NCBI GenBank assembly: GCA_910587195.1
Contig: CAJUKL010000006.1
Coordinates: 5,566-69,565, forward strand
Reading direction: 5' to 3'
From: an uncultured Clostridia bacterium
Lineage (GTDB): Bacteria; Bacillota; Clostridia; Lachnospirales; Anaerotignaceae
DNA: 64,000 nucleotides
Shown here: piece after piece, positions 18,288-26,851 of the stretch
Layout of the letters: each line of letters opens with the position of its first letter
How positions within the stretch are numbered: the first letter of the stretch is position 1
Notes under the pieces: generated by a model
What the model saw: the letters and a program-made list of their open reading frames with translations, nothing else
What the model was told of the DNA's origin: nothing
Databases searched by the model: none
Position numbers and translations under genes: made by a program

Positions 18288-18336
18288 CATCTATTATAAA
18301 TAATTCGACAATAAATAGAAATTTCCTTCTTTCTTT

Positions 18337-18377
18337 CAAAAAAAACCTGCAAATAGTTATGATAACTATTTGCAGGT
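18337..18377 (-). terminator. Terminator of the amidase gene
   Basis: Perfect 16-bp stem ACCTGCAAATAGTTAT / ATAACTATTTGCAGGT with a one-base centre. On the minus strand it is followed by TTTTTTT. Confidence 0.9.
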
Positions 18378-18388
18378 CAAAAAAATCA

Positions 18389-18937
18389 TTAATTTTCTGG
18401 TTCTATAAAGGGAATTCCAAAATATTCTGTAAGAGATAGAACTAAATTTCTTGCAATAGGCTCTATATTTTCTTTAATCCATTGTGCATCTGTAGGATTA
18501 TCATGATAAGCCACTTCAATCAGTGCAGAAGGTGCAAAAGTTTTTCTTAATTCTCTCAAAGTTGAGGTCGGAACTGTTTTTACTTTATTACTATCAGGAT
18601 AAACATCTTTAAAATTTTCTGCAATAATATCTGCTCCAGCTTTTCCCCACTTACTGTCATACCAATAATATACATCTGCCCCTTGCACCTGTCCTGCCAA
18701 AGATGGAGAAGCTGCATTAGAATGTAATGCTAAATGAAAATCATACTCTCCTTCATTGGATGCATCAATCGCTTCTGTCAATGTTTGAGAAGGATGATTT
18801 CTTGTAAATTCAATCCCACTTGCAATTAAATATGGTTCCATCGCATCTGCAATTAAGTTCATATATTCTTCTTCTGTTCCTCCATTGATAAATTGATTAT
18901 ATTCTTGTAAAGAAGGACTCAAATAAATTCTAGGCAT
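18389..18937 (-). CDS. Amidase_3-like N-acetylmuramoyl-L-alanine amidase, altered zinc site
   Basis: 182 residues, about one Amidase_3 domain with no signal peptide. Fold marks are the N-terminal beta strand IYLSPSLQEYN, the helix with EEEY (22-25), LALHSNAA (His 72) and ALIEVAYHDN (catalytic Glu 141). In standard members the first strand carries the zinc ligand in a D-x-G-H-G-G motif. Here that position reads SPSLQEYN, so one His ligand is missing or replaced. Family members cut the amide bond between MurNAc and the stem peptide. Without a secretion signal and with the altered site, activity is uncertain. It is divergent from the polysaccharide deacetylase gene. Confidence 0.75.
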   Translation of the reverse strand: MPRIYLSPSLQEYNQFINGGTEEEYMNLIADAMEPYLIASGIEFTRNHPSQTLTEAIDASNEGEYDFHLALHSNAASPSLAGQVQGADVYYWYDSKWGKAGADIIAENFKDVYPDSNKVKTVPTSTLRELRKTFAPSALIEVAYHDNPTDAQWIKENIEPIARNLVLSLTEYFGIPFIEPEN

Positions 18938-19024
18938 ATTTTTTCTCCTTATTATTTCTTTATTTTTATAGTATGCAATAAAATAAAAAGCGAAACTATT
19001 TCTAAAAATTTAAGATATTTTTTA

Positions 19025-19053
19025 TTGTCTTTTGCCGTCGAAAAATGTATACT
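19025..19053 (+). promoter_or_regulatory. Sigma-A promoter for the deacetylase gene
   Basis: TTGTCT (19025-19030), 17-bp spacer, TATACT (19048-19053). The position rules out translation starting at the open frame's first codon at 19025. Confidence 0.75.
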
Positions 19054-19096
19054 TAATATGGTAAAAATTTATTATAATGAAACAGGAGTGATTTTC

Positions 19097-20389
19097 ATGG
19101 GTATTTTACTTTTAACAAGTGTTCCCTCTTTACTTTTATCTATTGCTCTAGCAACACAGCCTATTCCCGCTTTCGAATCTAAAGAATTAAATTTGTTATC
19201 TTCTGTTTCTCAACAAGAAGAACATTTCATTTTAATAGAAGAAGATGAAATGTCTGATAAAACAGAATTAGTTATAGAAAACTTACAGCAAAGAAAAGAT
19301 TATACTTTAGATAGAGGCGAAGCTTGTCGCTATATTATGGATACATATGAAATATTAACAGGAAAAAAACCAAAAGTTGTTTTAGAAAATCCTTTTTCTG
19401 ATGTTGATACAGAAAGTCAAGCATTTATATTACAGGCCTATGATTTAGGAATTGTAAACGGCAAAGGTGATAACATTTTTTCCCCTTCAGAAGGATTATC
19501 TCGTAGTGACTTTGTAATATTGCTTTATCGTTTAATAGAAACGGTATATCCTGATGCTGACCTTTCTGGAACAGAAGAAATTGTATTTGAAGAAAAAGTT
19601 TCTAAAGCAGCCATGGTTCCGCTTCAATTTGCTTATTCTAGAGGTCTAATAGACATTCAAAATAATGGTAAAATTGGATTAGACAATGTTCTTACTTTGG
19701 GAGAGGTTTCAGACATACTACATGAAGTAATAGAAACAGCACCAGATTTCCCTGTAAAATATACAAATTTTACATCAAAAAGAGCATTTTTAACATTCGA
19801 TGATGGTACATCTGAAAACACAGCAAAAATTTTAGATATTTTAAAAGAATATCATGTAAAAGCAACCTTTTTTGTAACAGGCACTTGTGATGAAGAATTA
19901 TTACAAAGAATGCAGGAAGAAGGGCATATTGTAGGAAATCATACCAATAGCCATAAATATGAAGTGTTATATTCTTCTGCTGATGCTTTTTGGAATGATT
20001 TTTATATAGAACAACAATATCTGGAAGATGTGCTAGGAACAGCTTCCCCTTTTATGCGTTTTCCAGGAGGCTCTAACAATTCTATTGGTATGAAAAACGG
20101 CGTTATGGGAGATATTACAACACAAGCAAAACAAAATGGATATTTTTATATTGATTGGAATGTAGATTCAGGAGATGCGCGTGGAAACAATGTACCAAAA
20201 GATACTATTGTTAGTAATGTATTAAATGGAACCTCCGGAAAAAATCAAGTTATTATATTGATGCACCAAACAAAACCAAAACAAACAACCGTGGAAGCTT
20301 TACCCGAAATTATAGAAGGCTTACAAGCACAGGGCTATGAAATTCGCCCTATTACAGAAAAATCGTATATGCCTAGATTTGTAAAATAA
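19097..20389 (+). CDS. Secreted SLH-domain polysaccharide deacetylase
   Basis: 430 residues. Signal peptide (MGILLLTSVPSLLLSIALA). Two or so S-layer-homology repeats follow (FSDVDTESQAFILQAYDLGIV..., about residues 90-200), then a NodB homology domain from about 230. The NodB domain has TFDDG, HVKATFFVTG, the metal ligands in GNHTNSH and RFPGG. NodB enzymes remove N- or O-acetyl groups from peptidoglycan or chitin-like polymers; the SLH part should hold it on the wall. The start at 19097 has AGGAG 8 nt upstream and lies about 40 nt after the promoter -10. It ends in a shared terminator. Confidence 0.9.
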   Translation: MGILLLTSVPSLLLSIALATQPIPAFESKELNLLSSVSQQEEHFILIEEDEMSDKTELVIENLQQRKDYTLDRGEACRYIMDTYEILTGKKPKVVLENPFSDVDTESQAFILQAYDLGIVNGKGDNIFSPSEGLSRSDFVILLYRLIETVYPDADLSGTEEIVFEEKVSKAAMVPLQFAYSRGLIDIQNNGKIGLDNVLTLGEVSDILHEVIETAPDFPVKYTNFTSKRAFLTFDDGTSENTAKILDILKEYHVKATFFVTGTCDEELLQRMQEEGHIVGNHTNSHKYEVLYSSADAFWNDFYIEQQYLEDVLGTASPFMRFPGGSNNSIGMKNGVMGDITTQAKQNGYFYIDWNVDSGDARGNNVPKDTIVSNVLNGTSGKNQVIILMHQTKPKQTTVEALPEIIEGLQAQGYEIRPITEKSYMPRFVK

Positions 20390-20390
20390 A

Positions 20391-20421
20391 AAAAATCCCC
20401 TCTTTCGAGATGGGGATTTTT
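20391..20421. terminator. Bidirectional terminator
   Basis: AAAAATCCCC / GGGGATTTTT stem with inner TCT-AGA pairs around TTCG, lying between convergent genes and flanked by A and T runs. Confidence 0.85.
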
Positions 20422-20829
20422 TTAAAGTGTAAGCGCAACTGGATTTTTTACAATATACCATTTTTCATTATACCATATGTAATAATTTTCTAAACCATTT
20501 ATATAATAATGAAAATTGATTTGCTTTCCTTCTGCATCAGATACAGTAAAGGAATAACATTCTCCTCCTTCTGTGTCTGATGGTGTTTCATTTTCGGGAA
20601 ATGAAACTTCGTCTAATAGCAATTCATTTAGCCAATTTGCAATCTTATTGATATTATCTGTATCTTCTATCACTTCTGTTGTCACTGTCCCACTGAAAGA
20701 ATGGGCTACTTCTATTTTTGTAGCATTTGCAATTTCTTCAAAGTGAATACTATCTTCCTCTTTTTGACAACCTGTAAAAAGAAAAATACATAACACAATA
20801 AATATCAAGCCATCTAATACTTTTTGCAT
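20422..20829 (-). CDS. Small lipoprotein of unknown function
   Basis: 135 residues. Lipobox FLFTGC at about 16-21, then a soluble acidic domain with a Tyr-rich end (YYIWYNEKWYIV). It is anchored to the outer face of the membrane after lipidation. I recognise no family. It is 12 nt downstream of the C39-like peptidase gene and probably in its transcript, so the two envelope proteins may be expressed together. Confidence 0.75.
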   Translation of the reverse strand: MQKVLDGLIFIVLCIFLFTGCQKEEDSIHFEEIANATKIEVAHSFSGTVTTEVIEDTDNINKIANWLNELLLDEVSFPENETPSDTEGGECYSFTVSDAEGKQINFHYYINGLENYYIWYNEKWYIVKNPVALTL

Positions 20830-20841
20830 ATCCTTTTCACC

Positions 20842-21645
20842 TTACTTTTTACTTATTATCCAAAATGGCCCTTCTGTACTAGCTTTTGCTTCTGATAAAA
20901 GCAGTCCAAGAGAAAATGTTTTTTGATTATTTTTTTTATTTTTGGGGTCTGCTACCCATACATTTCCATTTTCTGTAATACCTCTTAACACAATAAAATG
21001 ACCACTAGAAGTAAAAGTCCCTTTTCCCATTAATGCAATCACTAATTTATTATGAGAAAGTGCATCTGCAATCTTTTGTCCTTCTAAAATATTTGCTTGT
21101 TCTACCTGCAATCCAAAAGAGTTTGCTGCACCTTCTATCAAGCTATGGTAGCTTCCACTTCCCTCTGCGCAATATCCGTTTTGATATGCCCAATCAGCCA
21201 TTTGTTTTGGATTGATAGTATTATCTGTCAATGTAGAAATAACCATAGCTAAACAAGTTGGACCACAACCTGTTTCAGAAATAAAATCTGTTTTACCATA
21301 TTTTTGATTTCCCCAACGGATGTCCTCTTGATTATAATACACAACTTCGCTTTTCCCAGAATGATACCTAATTCCTTTTACTAATTCTTTTTCTGTTGCT
21401 TGATTTCCTGCTTGCCCTGCAATCCATTGAACTGTTTTACTTTCTACCCATGTTTCTTTTTTTTGGCAAGAAAAAGAAAACAAAACAGAAAAAATTATGA
21501 TACTCACTAAAAATGATTTTTTAAAGTGGAAAATTGGATACCATATTTTATCATTTGGTATGGTAACAACTTTACTATAATATGCTATTGTCATAAAAAA
21601 TATGCTACTAAACAGAAATACTTGTAATACCATTTCCAGTTTCAT
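20842..21645 (-). CDS. C39-like cysteine peptidase, membrane-anchored
   Basis: 267 residues. Two hydrophobic N-terminal segments, the second ending in FSFSC, are followed by a Peptidase_C39_2 domain. Visible are YYNQEDIRWGNQKYG, the catalytic CGPTCLAM (Cys), SSGHFIVLRG (His) and VADPKNK (Asp). Family members are papain-like proteases on the outside of the cell, often acting on wall-associated or secreted peptides. It carries no ABC-exporter domain and no nearby bacteriocin gene, so a leader-peptidase role is unlikely. AGGGAG precedes the ATG. Confidence 0.85.
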   Translation of the reverse strand: MKLEMVLQVFLFSSIFFMTIAYYSKVVTIPNDKIWYPIFHFKKSFLVSIIIFSVLFSFSCQKKETWVESKTVQWIAGQAGNQATEKELVKGIRYHSGKSEVVYYNQEDIRWGNQKYGKTDFISETGCGPTCLAMVISTLTDNTINPKQMADWAYQNGYCAEGSGSYHSLIEGAANSFGLQVEQANILEGQKIADALSHNKLVIALMGKGTFTSSGHFIVLRGITENGNVWVADPKNKKNNQKTFSLGLLLSEAKASTEGPFWIISKK

Positions 21646-21775
21646 AAACTCTCCCTCCGTTTCTTTTTCTTTGTTATTCTTATTATATAATAAAGAGTTT
21701 AAGAAACATCTAATGGTTCATTACAAGATTCTTAAGATTAAAAAAAGAAAATATAACAATTTTAAAATATTCCTA

Positions 21776-22405
21776 TTATGCCTTTAAATGGAATACCTTT
21801 TGATAAACTGGAATCATCATACCACCTATGCTATTTCCGGCAGTCATGACAAATAATGCAACAATCGTATGAAAAGACCATGTGTTTGCCATAGCAAAAT
21901 AATACATATTTGCTACAACATGTTCAAATCCACTTAAAATAAATACCATAACTGGCACAAATACCGCAATTACTTTTATGGTAGAACCTTGTTGCTCTCT
22001 AAAAGTATCCACCGCAATAAACATCAGAATTCCGCAAAAAACAGATAGAATAAAAATGCTAAATAGATTATCTTGTAATTTTGTTTGTGCCATCACAGTT
22101 ACTTTATGTAACATAGTTTCTGTAAATATTCTTGTATTTTGTACGCACTTTGCAATCAATAGAGTACCACAAAAATTACCTGCCCAAGTAAGCAGCAACT
22201 CCAAAGCATATTCCTTTTTTTCAAAAGGAACATATCCAATTTTTCCCGTATATAATTGCAAACGAAATACAACAACCGTAAATAATCCTACACCAAACAT
22301 ACATGCTCCTAATGCCTTATTATCCAGCGAAAGAAAAATGGTTCCTCCCATGCCAATCATAAAGCCTGCTAATATTGCTGATATAAATTGTCTTATTTGT
22401 TCCAT
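21776..22405 (-). CDS. Formate/nitrite transporter (FocA/NirC/FNT) family channel
   Basis: 209 residues, six membrane helices. It is shorter than E. coli FocA (about 285) but keeps the FNT signatures: GFMIGMGGTIFL in helix 1, TWAGNFCGTLL in helix 3 and LSGFEHVVANMYY in helix 5, with the pore His. It forms pentameric pores for small monovalent acids such as formate. The gene follows a ZTP riboswitch with terminator, which links it to one-carbon supply: low 10-formyl-tetrahydrofolate raises ZTP, which should turn on formate entry. That link is an inference from the leader. AGGAGG precedes the ATG. Confidence 0.87.
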   Translation of the reverse strand: MEQIRQFISAILAGFMIGMGGTIFLSLDNKALGACMFGVGLFTVVVFRLQLYTGKIGYVPFEKKEYALELLLTWAGNFCGTLLIAKCVQNTRIFTETMLHKVTVMAQTKLQDNLFSIFILSVFCGILMFIAVDTFREQQGSTIKVIAVFVPVMVFILSGFEHVVANMYYFAMANTWSFHTIVALFVMTAGNSIGGMMIPVYQKVFHLKA

Positions 22406-22449
22406 TTTTTAACCCTCCTACAAATAATAATATCCCATTTCCATACAAT

Positions 22450-22543
22450 AAAAAAAGCCGCAATCTGAACAATATTGCCCAGACGGTCGGCTTAAACTAC
22501 GTCATACTTCATGTGGTTCATCCACTTCCGTCAGTCATATGAC
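22450..22543 (-). promoter_or_regulatory. ZTP (pfl) riboswitch with transcription terminator
   Basis: On the minus strand: P1 GTCATA..TATGAC, then CTGACGGAA, a GTGG..CCAC hairpin, a linker, and the 3' segment CCGTCTGGGCA. GACGG can pair with CCGTC, the pseudoknot of the pfl motif, where the usual pair is GGCGG/CCGCC; here it is a covarying replacement. The 3' segment is also the left arm of a GCCG..CGGC terminator (22457-22491) followed by TTTTTTT. Ligand binding should therefore prevent termination. It sits between a strong promoter and the FNT channel gene. Confidence 0.85.
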
Positions 22544-22552
22544 TTCTTTTTT

Positions 22553-22581
22553 ACTATACAAAAAAAATAATTACTTGTCAA
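22553..22581 (-). promoter_or_regulatory. Promoter of the ZTP riboswitch-FNT transcript
   Basis: On the minus strand TTGACA, 17-bp spacer, TATAGT. Transcription would start about 10 nt before the aptamer. It lies between the MATE stop (22587) and the riboswitch. Confidence 0.85.
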
Positions 22582-22586
22582 TGTAT

Positions 22587-23924
22587 TTATTCGTATCCAT
22601 ATTGTTTTTTAAATGTTTTATAACAATAGGCAGAAATAAATATAGTACATACTTCAGAGATAGGAACAACAAGCCAAATTCCTACAACACCCAAAAATAA
22701 AGGTAATAGCAATATAATAGGAACAAAAAAGCCAAAAGAACGCATAAAAGAAATCAATGCTGATACTTTTCCATTAGCAAAGGCAGTAAACAACGCAGAA
22801 GAAAAAATATTAATGCCATCAAACAAAAAGGAAATAGCAAAAATACGAAACCCTACTACCGTAATACTATATAATGTGGAAGTTTTGTCTGTAAAAATAA
22901 CCGTAATAACAGGTGCAATCACTTCTGACAAACCAAATACAAACAAGCAAAATACAACAATGATAGAATATCCATATTTTACTAATTTCTTTAAACTTTC
23001 CTTATCTTCTTTTCCATAATTATAACTAATTAAAGGTGCAGTTCCAGAAGAAAATCCTAATATAATTGAAGTCAATAAAAATTGTGCGTATAAAACAATC
23101 GTAATAGCTCCTACTCCATCTACTCCAATATATTTTAACATTTTAATATTAAATAAATAGGTTGTAATTCCGGTAGAAATCTGCGTTACCATTTCAGAGC
23201 TGCCATTGGTACAGGCCTTTATAACTGTACTAAGTTGAAATTTTGGTTTTTCAAAATATAATACTCCCTTTTTTCGAGAAAAATAAGTAAAATAACTAAG
23301 AGCAATTAAAACTGGAATTACCATACCCATTTGTGTTGCTAGTGCAGCCCCTTTTACCCCTAACTTCAATGGTACCATAAATATATAATCCAGCAGCATA
23401 TTGATAACACCGCCAATAATACCACTAAATAAACCTAAGCCAGGCTTCCCAGCAGTAACCAAAAAATAGTCAAAATATGTTTTTAAAATAGCAACTGGTA
23501 CAAAATATAAAGTAAAAGATAAATAATCATAGCAATCAGCATATAATTCTTCTGTAGAACCTGCTAAATAAATAATATTCTTAATAAATAAATTTCCAAA
23601 AATGGAAATTAAAATACCAATTAAAAACACCACAATCGTAAGTGATGTAAAAATACTTCTTGCTTTTTGTTCCTTTTTTTCACCCAAAAGCATAGCAACA
23701 ATAGCACTTCCGCCTGTTGCCATCATAATGGAAGTTCCTAATACTAAATTGATGACAGGATATACAATATTTGTAGCAGATAAGGCATTTGCACCTACAT
23801 AACGAGAAATAAATACACCATCTACGATTGTATATAAGGATAAAAACACCATAGTTGACATAGTTGGTAAGGTAAAAGCAAGCATAGATTTTAATGATAT
23901 TTTTTTGTCTAATCCCATTGACAT
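22587..23924 (-). CDS. MATE-family efflux protein (MepA-like)
   Basis: 445 residues, about twelve membrane helices in two halves. The opening LDKKISLKSMLAFTLPTMSTMVFLSLYTIVDGVF is cut here to its key points: the conserved LPTM and YTIVDGVFISRYVG segment marks the MepA/DinF-like branch. It exports cationic drugs or metabolites by ion antiport. It is the last gene of the HAD-rarA-yoaK-MATE run, 28 nt after the YoaK-family gene, with AGAGG before the ATG. Substrate unknown. Confidence 0.85.
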   Translation of the reverse strand: MSMGLDKKISLKSMLAFTLPTMSTMVFLSLYTIVDGVFISRYVGANALSATNIVYPVINLVLGTSIMMATGGSAIVAMLLGEKKEQKARSIFTSLTIVVFLIGILISIFGNLFIKNIIYLAGSTEELYADCYDYLSFTLYFVPVAILKTYFDYFLVTAGKPGLGLFSGIIGGVINMLLDYIFMVPLKLGVKGAALATQMGMVIPVLIALSYFTYFSRKKGVLYFEKPKFQLSTVIKACTNGSSEMVTQISTGITTYLFNIKMLKYIGVDGVGAITIVLYAQFLLTSIILGFSSGTAPLISYNYGKEDKESLKKLVKYGYSIIVVFCLFVFGLSEVIAPVITVIFTDKTSTLYSITVVGFRIFAISFLFDGINIFSSALFTAFANGKVSALISFMRSFGFFVPIILLLPLFLGVVGIWLVVPISEVCTIFISAYCYKTFKKQYGYE

Positions 23925-23952
23925 TTTATAAACCTCTTTCTACATACAGATA

Positions 23953-24636
23953 TTAATTTTTAATATCTGATAAAAATAATATAAAAAGTACAGGTAATAA
24001 TACCAAACAACAAAATAAAATTGCCTTTTCCTGTACAAGCTGAATTAAAAAAGTACCAATTCCAGCACCAATTACAAAAAATAATATAACAGAAACATAA
24101 TATAGAGATTTTATTTTACTTTCCTGCTTTTTTTGTTCTACACCAGTACAAAAATGAATAACTGCTTGTCTAAGATTATTGGTGCAAAATGTTGTAGCAA
24201 GTGGAATTCCATTTGCTTTACGAAAAGTATTATACTGCATTGCACAAATAAAAGAAATTGGCACATTAGTAATACCATTGGGCAAGGTACTTGGTACAAA
24301 AGCAAGCAAAAATAATAAGATGATTTCACAAAATACAAATACTGTTTCCCAATGTAATACACTTAATTTGGAAAGCCATTTTGGAATATAAATAGTACAA
24401 CTAATTCCTACCATATATGCTAAAATTGGGAGTATATAATAAATGGCTTGCTGATATTCTTTATTAATAAAATAAATAGCAAGCATTGCAAAATTTCCTG
24501 TTTGAGCATTACAAAATACGCCACCTTTTAAAAGATAGGTAAAGGCTTCTAAAAAACCTCCTACACTTGCCAACATAATACAAATAAAAAAAGAAGCCCA
24601 TTTTGAAATCCTATCATCTTCATTTAGTATTTCCAT
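23953..24636 (-). CDS. YoaK/DUF1275-family membrane protein
   Basis: 227 residues with about six hydrophobic helices. Conserved DUF1275 features are seen: GGFLEAFTYLLKGGVFCNAQTGN near the N-terminus (shortened: GGFLEAFTY, NAQTGN) and QYNTFRKANG with the following TNNLR in the middle. The function of the family is not established; transport has been proposed. The ATG overlaps the rarA stop by 17 nt and has GGAAGGG upstream, so it is translationally coupled. Confidence 0.85.
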   Translation of the reverse strand: MEILNEDDRISKWASFFICIMLASVGGFLEAFTYLLKGGVFCNAQTGNFAMLAIYFINKEYQQAIYYILPILAYMVGISCTIYIPKWLSKLSVLHWETVFVFCEIILLFLLAFVPSTLPNGITNVPISFICAMQYNTFRKANGIPLATTFCTNNLRQAVIHFCTGVEQKKQESKIKSLYYVSVILFFVIGAGIGTFLIQLVQEKAILFCCLVLLPVLFILFLSDIKN

Positions 24637-25960
24637 TTGTTTCCCTTCCCTTTCCTAACCGTTTTAAAGATTCCTTAATTTTTTTCTCAACACCATTTTC
24701 TGTAGGCTCATAGTAAATTCTATCTACTAATTCATCTGGCAAATACTGTTGCTGTACATAATGTCCCGGAAAATCATGGGGATATTGATAATGTAATCCA
24801 TTTCCTAATTCTTTTGCACCATGATAATGACAATCTTTTAAATGGCTTGGAACAGATTTTACTTGTACATCGTAAACATCTTCCATTGCTTTTTCAATTC
24901 CCATATAACAAGCATTACTTTTAGGAGCACAGGATAAATAAGTAACTGCTTGCGCTAGAATAATGCGACATTCTGGCATTCCAATAAATTGCACTGCTTG
25001 TGCTGCCGATACAGCAACCTGTAATGCATGGGGGTCAGCATTTCCCACATCTTCTGAAGCAGCTATCACAATACGTCTTGCAATAAATTTAGGGTCTTCT
25101 CCAGCATACAACATTTTTGCCAAATAATATAATGCTGCATGAGGGTCAGAACCTCTGATGCTCTTAATAAATGCAGAAATGGTATCATAATGATTGTCCC
25201 CATCTTTATCATAGTTTAAAGCCCTTCTTTGAATACATTCCTGTGCTACTGATAAATCAATAAAAATTCTCTCTTTGTCTTTTTCTGTGGTAAGAACAGC
25301 TAACTCTAATGCATTCAATGCAGCACGAGCATCTCCATCTGCTATATCTGCCAAAAAATCAATCGCATCTGCTGATATTTCTACCGGATAAGTGCCTAAT
25401 CCTTTTTCACTATCTTTTAAAGCCCTTTTTAATATCTCTTTAATATTCTCATTTGTTAGTTTTTTTAATTCAAATAGAACAGAACGAGAAAGTAGTGCTT
25501 TATTTACTTCAAAATAGGGATTTTCCGTTGTAGCACCAATTAATATAATGGTGCCATTTTCCACATGAGGCAATAAAGCATCTTGTTGTATTTTATTAAA
25601 TCTATGAATTTCATCAATAAATAAAATTGTTTTTTTTTGATACATTCCAGAAGTATCTTTTGCATGTTCGATTATCTCTTTCATTTCTTTGATGCCAGAA
25701 GTTGTAGCATTTAACTGTTGAAAATCACTTTCTGTTTTATTTGCTATAATTTTTGCTAAAGTAGTTTTTCCTGTTCCCGGTGGGCCATATAAAATAATAG
25801 AACTTAATCTATCAGATTGAATTGCTCTATAAAGCAACTTATCTTTTCCTATCATATGCTCTTGCCCTACAAAATCTTCTAGTATAACAGGACGAATTCG
25901 AGAAGCAAGCGGCGCATTTTGTTTCTCTCTTTTTGTATGATTATATTCAAATAAATTCAT
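24620..25960 (-). CDS. rarA: Replication-associated recombination protein RarA (MgsA) ATPase
   Basis: 446 residues, normal length. AAA+ domain with Walker A GPPGTGKTT (about 59-67), Walker B FIDEIHRF, sensor 1 GATTEN and the arginine finger in LSRS. The clamp-loader-like C-terminal MgsA domain follows (ARRIVIAASEDVGNADP and YPHDFPGHYV). It acts at stalled replication forks. It is 11 nt downstream of the HAD gene and overlaps the YoaK gene. The AAGGAG ribosome site is well placed. Confidence 0.95.
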   Translation of the reverse strand: MNLFEYNHTKREKQNAPLASRIRPVILEDFVGQEHMIGKDKLLYRAIQSDRLSSIILYGPPGTGKTTLAKIIANKTESDFQQLNATTSGIKEMKEIIEHAKDTSGMYQKKTILFIDEIHRFNKIQQDALLPHVENGTIILIGATTENPYFEVNKALLSRSVLFELKKLTNENIKEILKRALKDSEKGLGTYPVEISADAIDFLADIADGDARAALNALELAVLTTEKDKERIFIDLSVAQECIQRRALNYDKDGDNHYDTISAFIKSIRGSDPHAALYYLAKMLYAGEDPKFIARRIVIAASEDVGNADPHALQVAVSAAQAVQFIGMPECRIILAQAVTYLSCAPKSNACYMGIEKAMEDVYDVQVKSVPSHLKDCHYHGAKELGNGLHYQYPHDFPGHYVQQQYLPDELVDRIYYEPTENGVEKKIKESLKRLGKGRETNGNTK

Positions 25961-25971
25961 AGACTCTCTCC

Positions 25972-26811
25972 TTATTTTTTTAATAAAAATTTTTCTAATG
26001 CTAATGCTACACCATCTTCTTCATTAGAAGCTGTTACATAATCTGCTATTTCTTGGATACTTTTATGTGCATTTCCCATTGCAATCCCAAATCCTGCTTC
26101 TTGCAACATATCCATATCATTTCTATCATCACCCATTGTAATTGTTTCTTCCATTGTAATATTAAAATGTTTACAAAGTCTTTTTACACCAGATGCTTTA
26201 TTGCCTCCTTTTCGATTGATAAAAAGATACTTGTCCCATAAATGTTCTCTAATATCAATTCTACTACAATCTCCCTGCTGTATCATAGTTTTTATCCCAG
26301 AAATAACTTCTGTTTGCCCTGCAATAACAACTTGATAAATAGGTGGTGTTATTTTTTTTAGTTGCTGCCAATTTTTAATATAACGAACTCCGTTTCTATA
26401 ACTTTTTATCCTACCTAATAAAGTTCTTTTATTAAAAATATCATAATGATACTCTTTTTCTTTTTCAGCAAATTTATAATAAATATAACCTGTATTAAGT
26501 TCTACAAATACCTCTTTCCCTTTTGTAGCAGAAAGAATTAAATTAATTTCATATTCAGATAATTCCAATCCTTCTACAATTTTTTCTGTTTCTGGCGAAA
26601 CTAATACTGCGCCATCAATGCAAGCAATCGGAACTTTAATCCCTGCTTTTTTTGCTACTGGTAAAGCATTACGCATATTTCTTCCTGTGCAAATTGTTAC
26701 AATACCACCTGCTTTTTGCACATCAGATATGGCTTGCATTGTTTTTTGAGAAATATTCCCCTTATTATCAATCAATGTACCATCAATATCTAATACTGCT
26801 AATTTATACAT
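25972..26811 (-). CDS. Cof-type HAD-superfamily phosphatase
   Basis: 279 residues, typical Cof length. Motif I DIDGTL (catalytic Asp 8 and 10), motif II CTGRN, a Cof-type C2B cap, Lys-containing motif III (NKASGVKRL) and motif IV GDDRNDMDML. Cytoplasmic Mg2+-dependent phosphatase; family members act on sugar phosphates, flavin or pyridoxal phosphates. Substrate not predictable. AGGAGGAG is upstream of the ATG. First gene of the run with rarA. Confidence 0.92.
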   Translation of the reverse strand: MYKLAVLDIDGTLIDNKGNISQKTMQAISDVQKAGGIVTICTGRNMRNALPVAKKAGIKVPIACIDGAVLVSPETEKIVEGLELSEYEINLILSATKGKEVFVELNTGYIYYKFAEKEKEYHYDIFNKRTLLGRIKSYRNGVRYIKNWQQLKKITPPIYQVVIAGQTEVISGIKTMIQQGDCSRIDIREHLWDKYLFINRKGGNKASGVKRLCKHFNITMEETITMGDDRNDMDMLQEAGFGIAMGNAHKSIQEIADYVTASNEEDGVALALEKFLLKK

Positions 26812-26851
26812 TTTTTCTCCTCCTAGTTTTATAGTACATTATTTTGCTATA

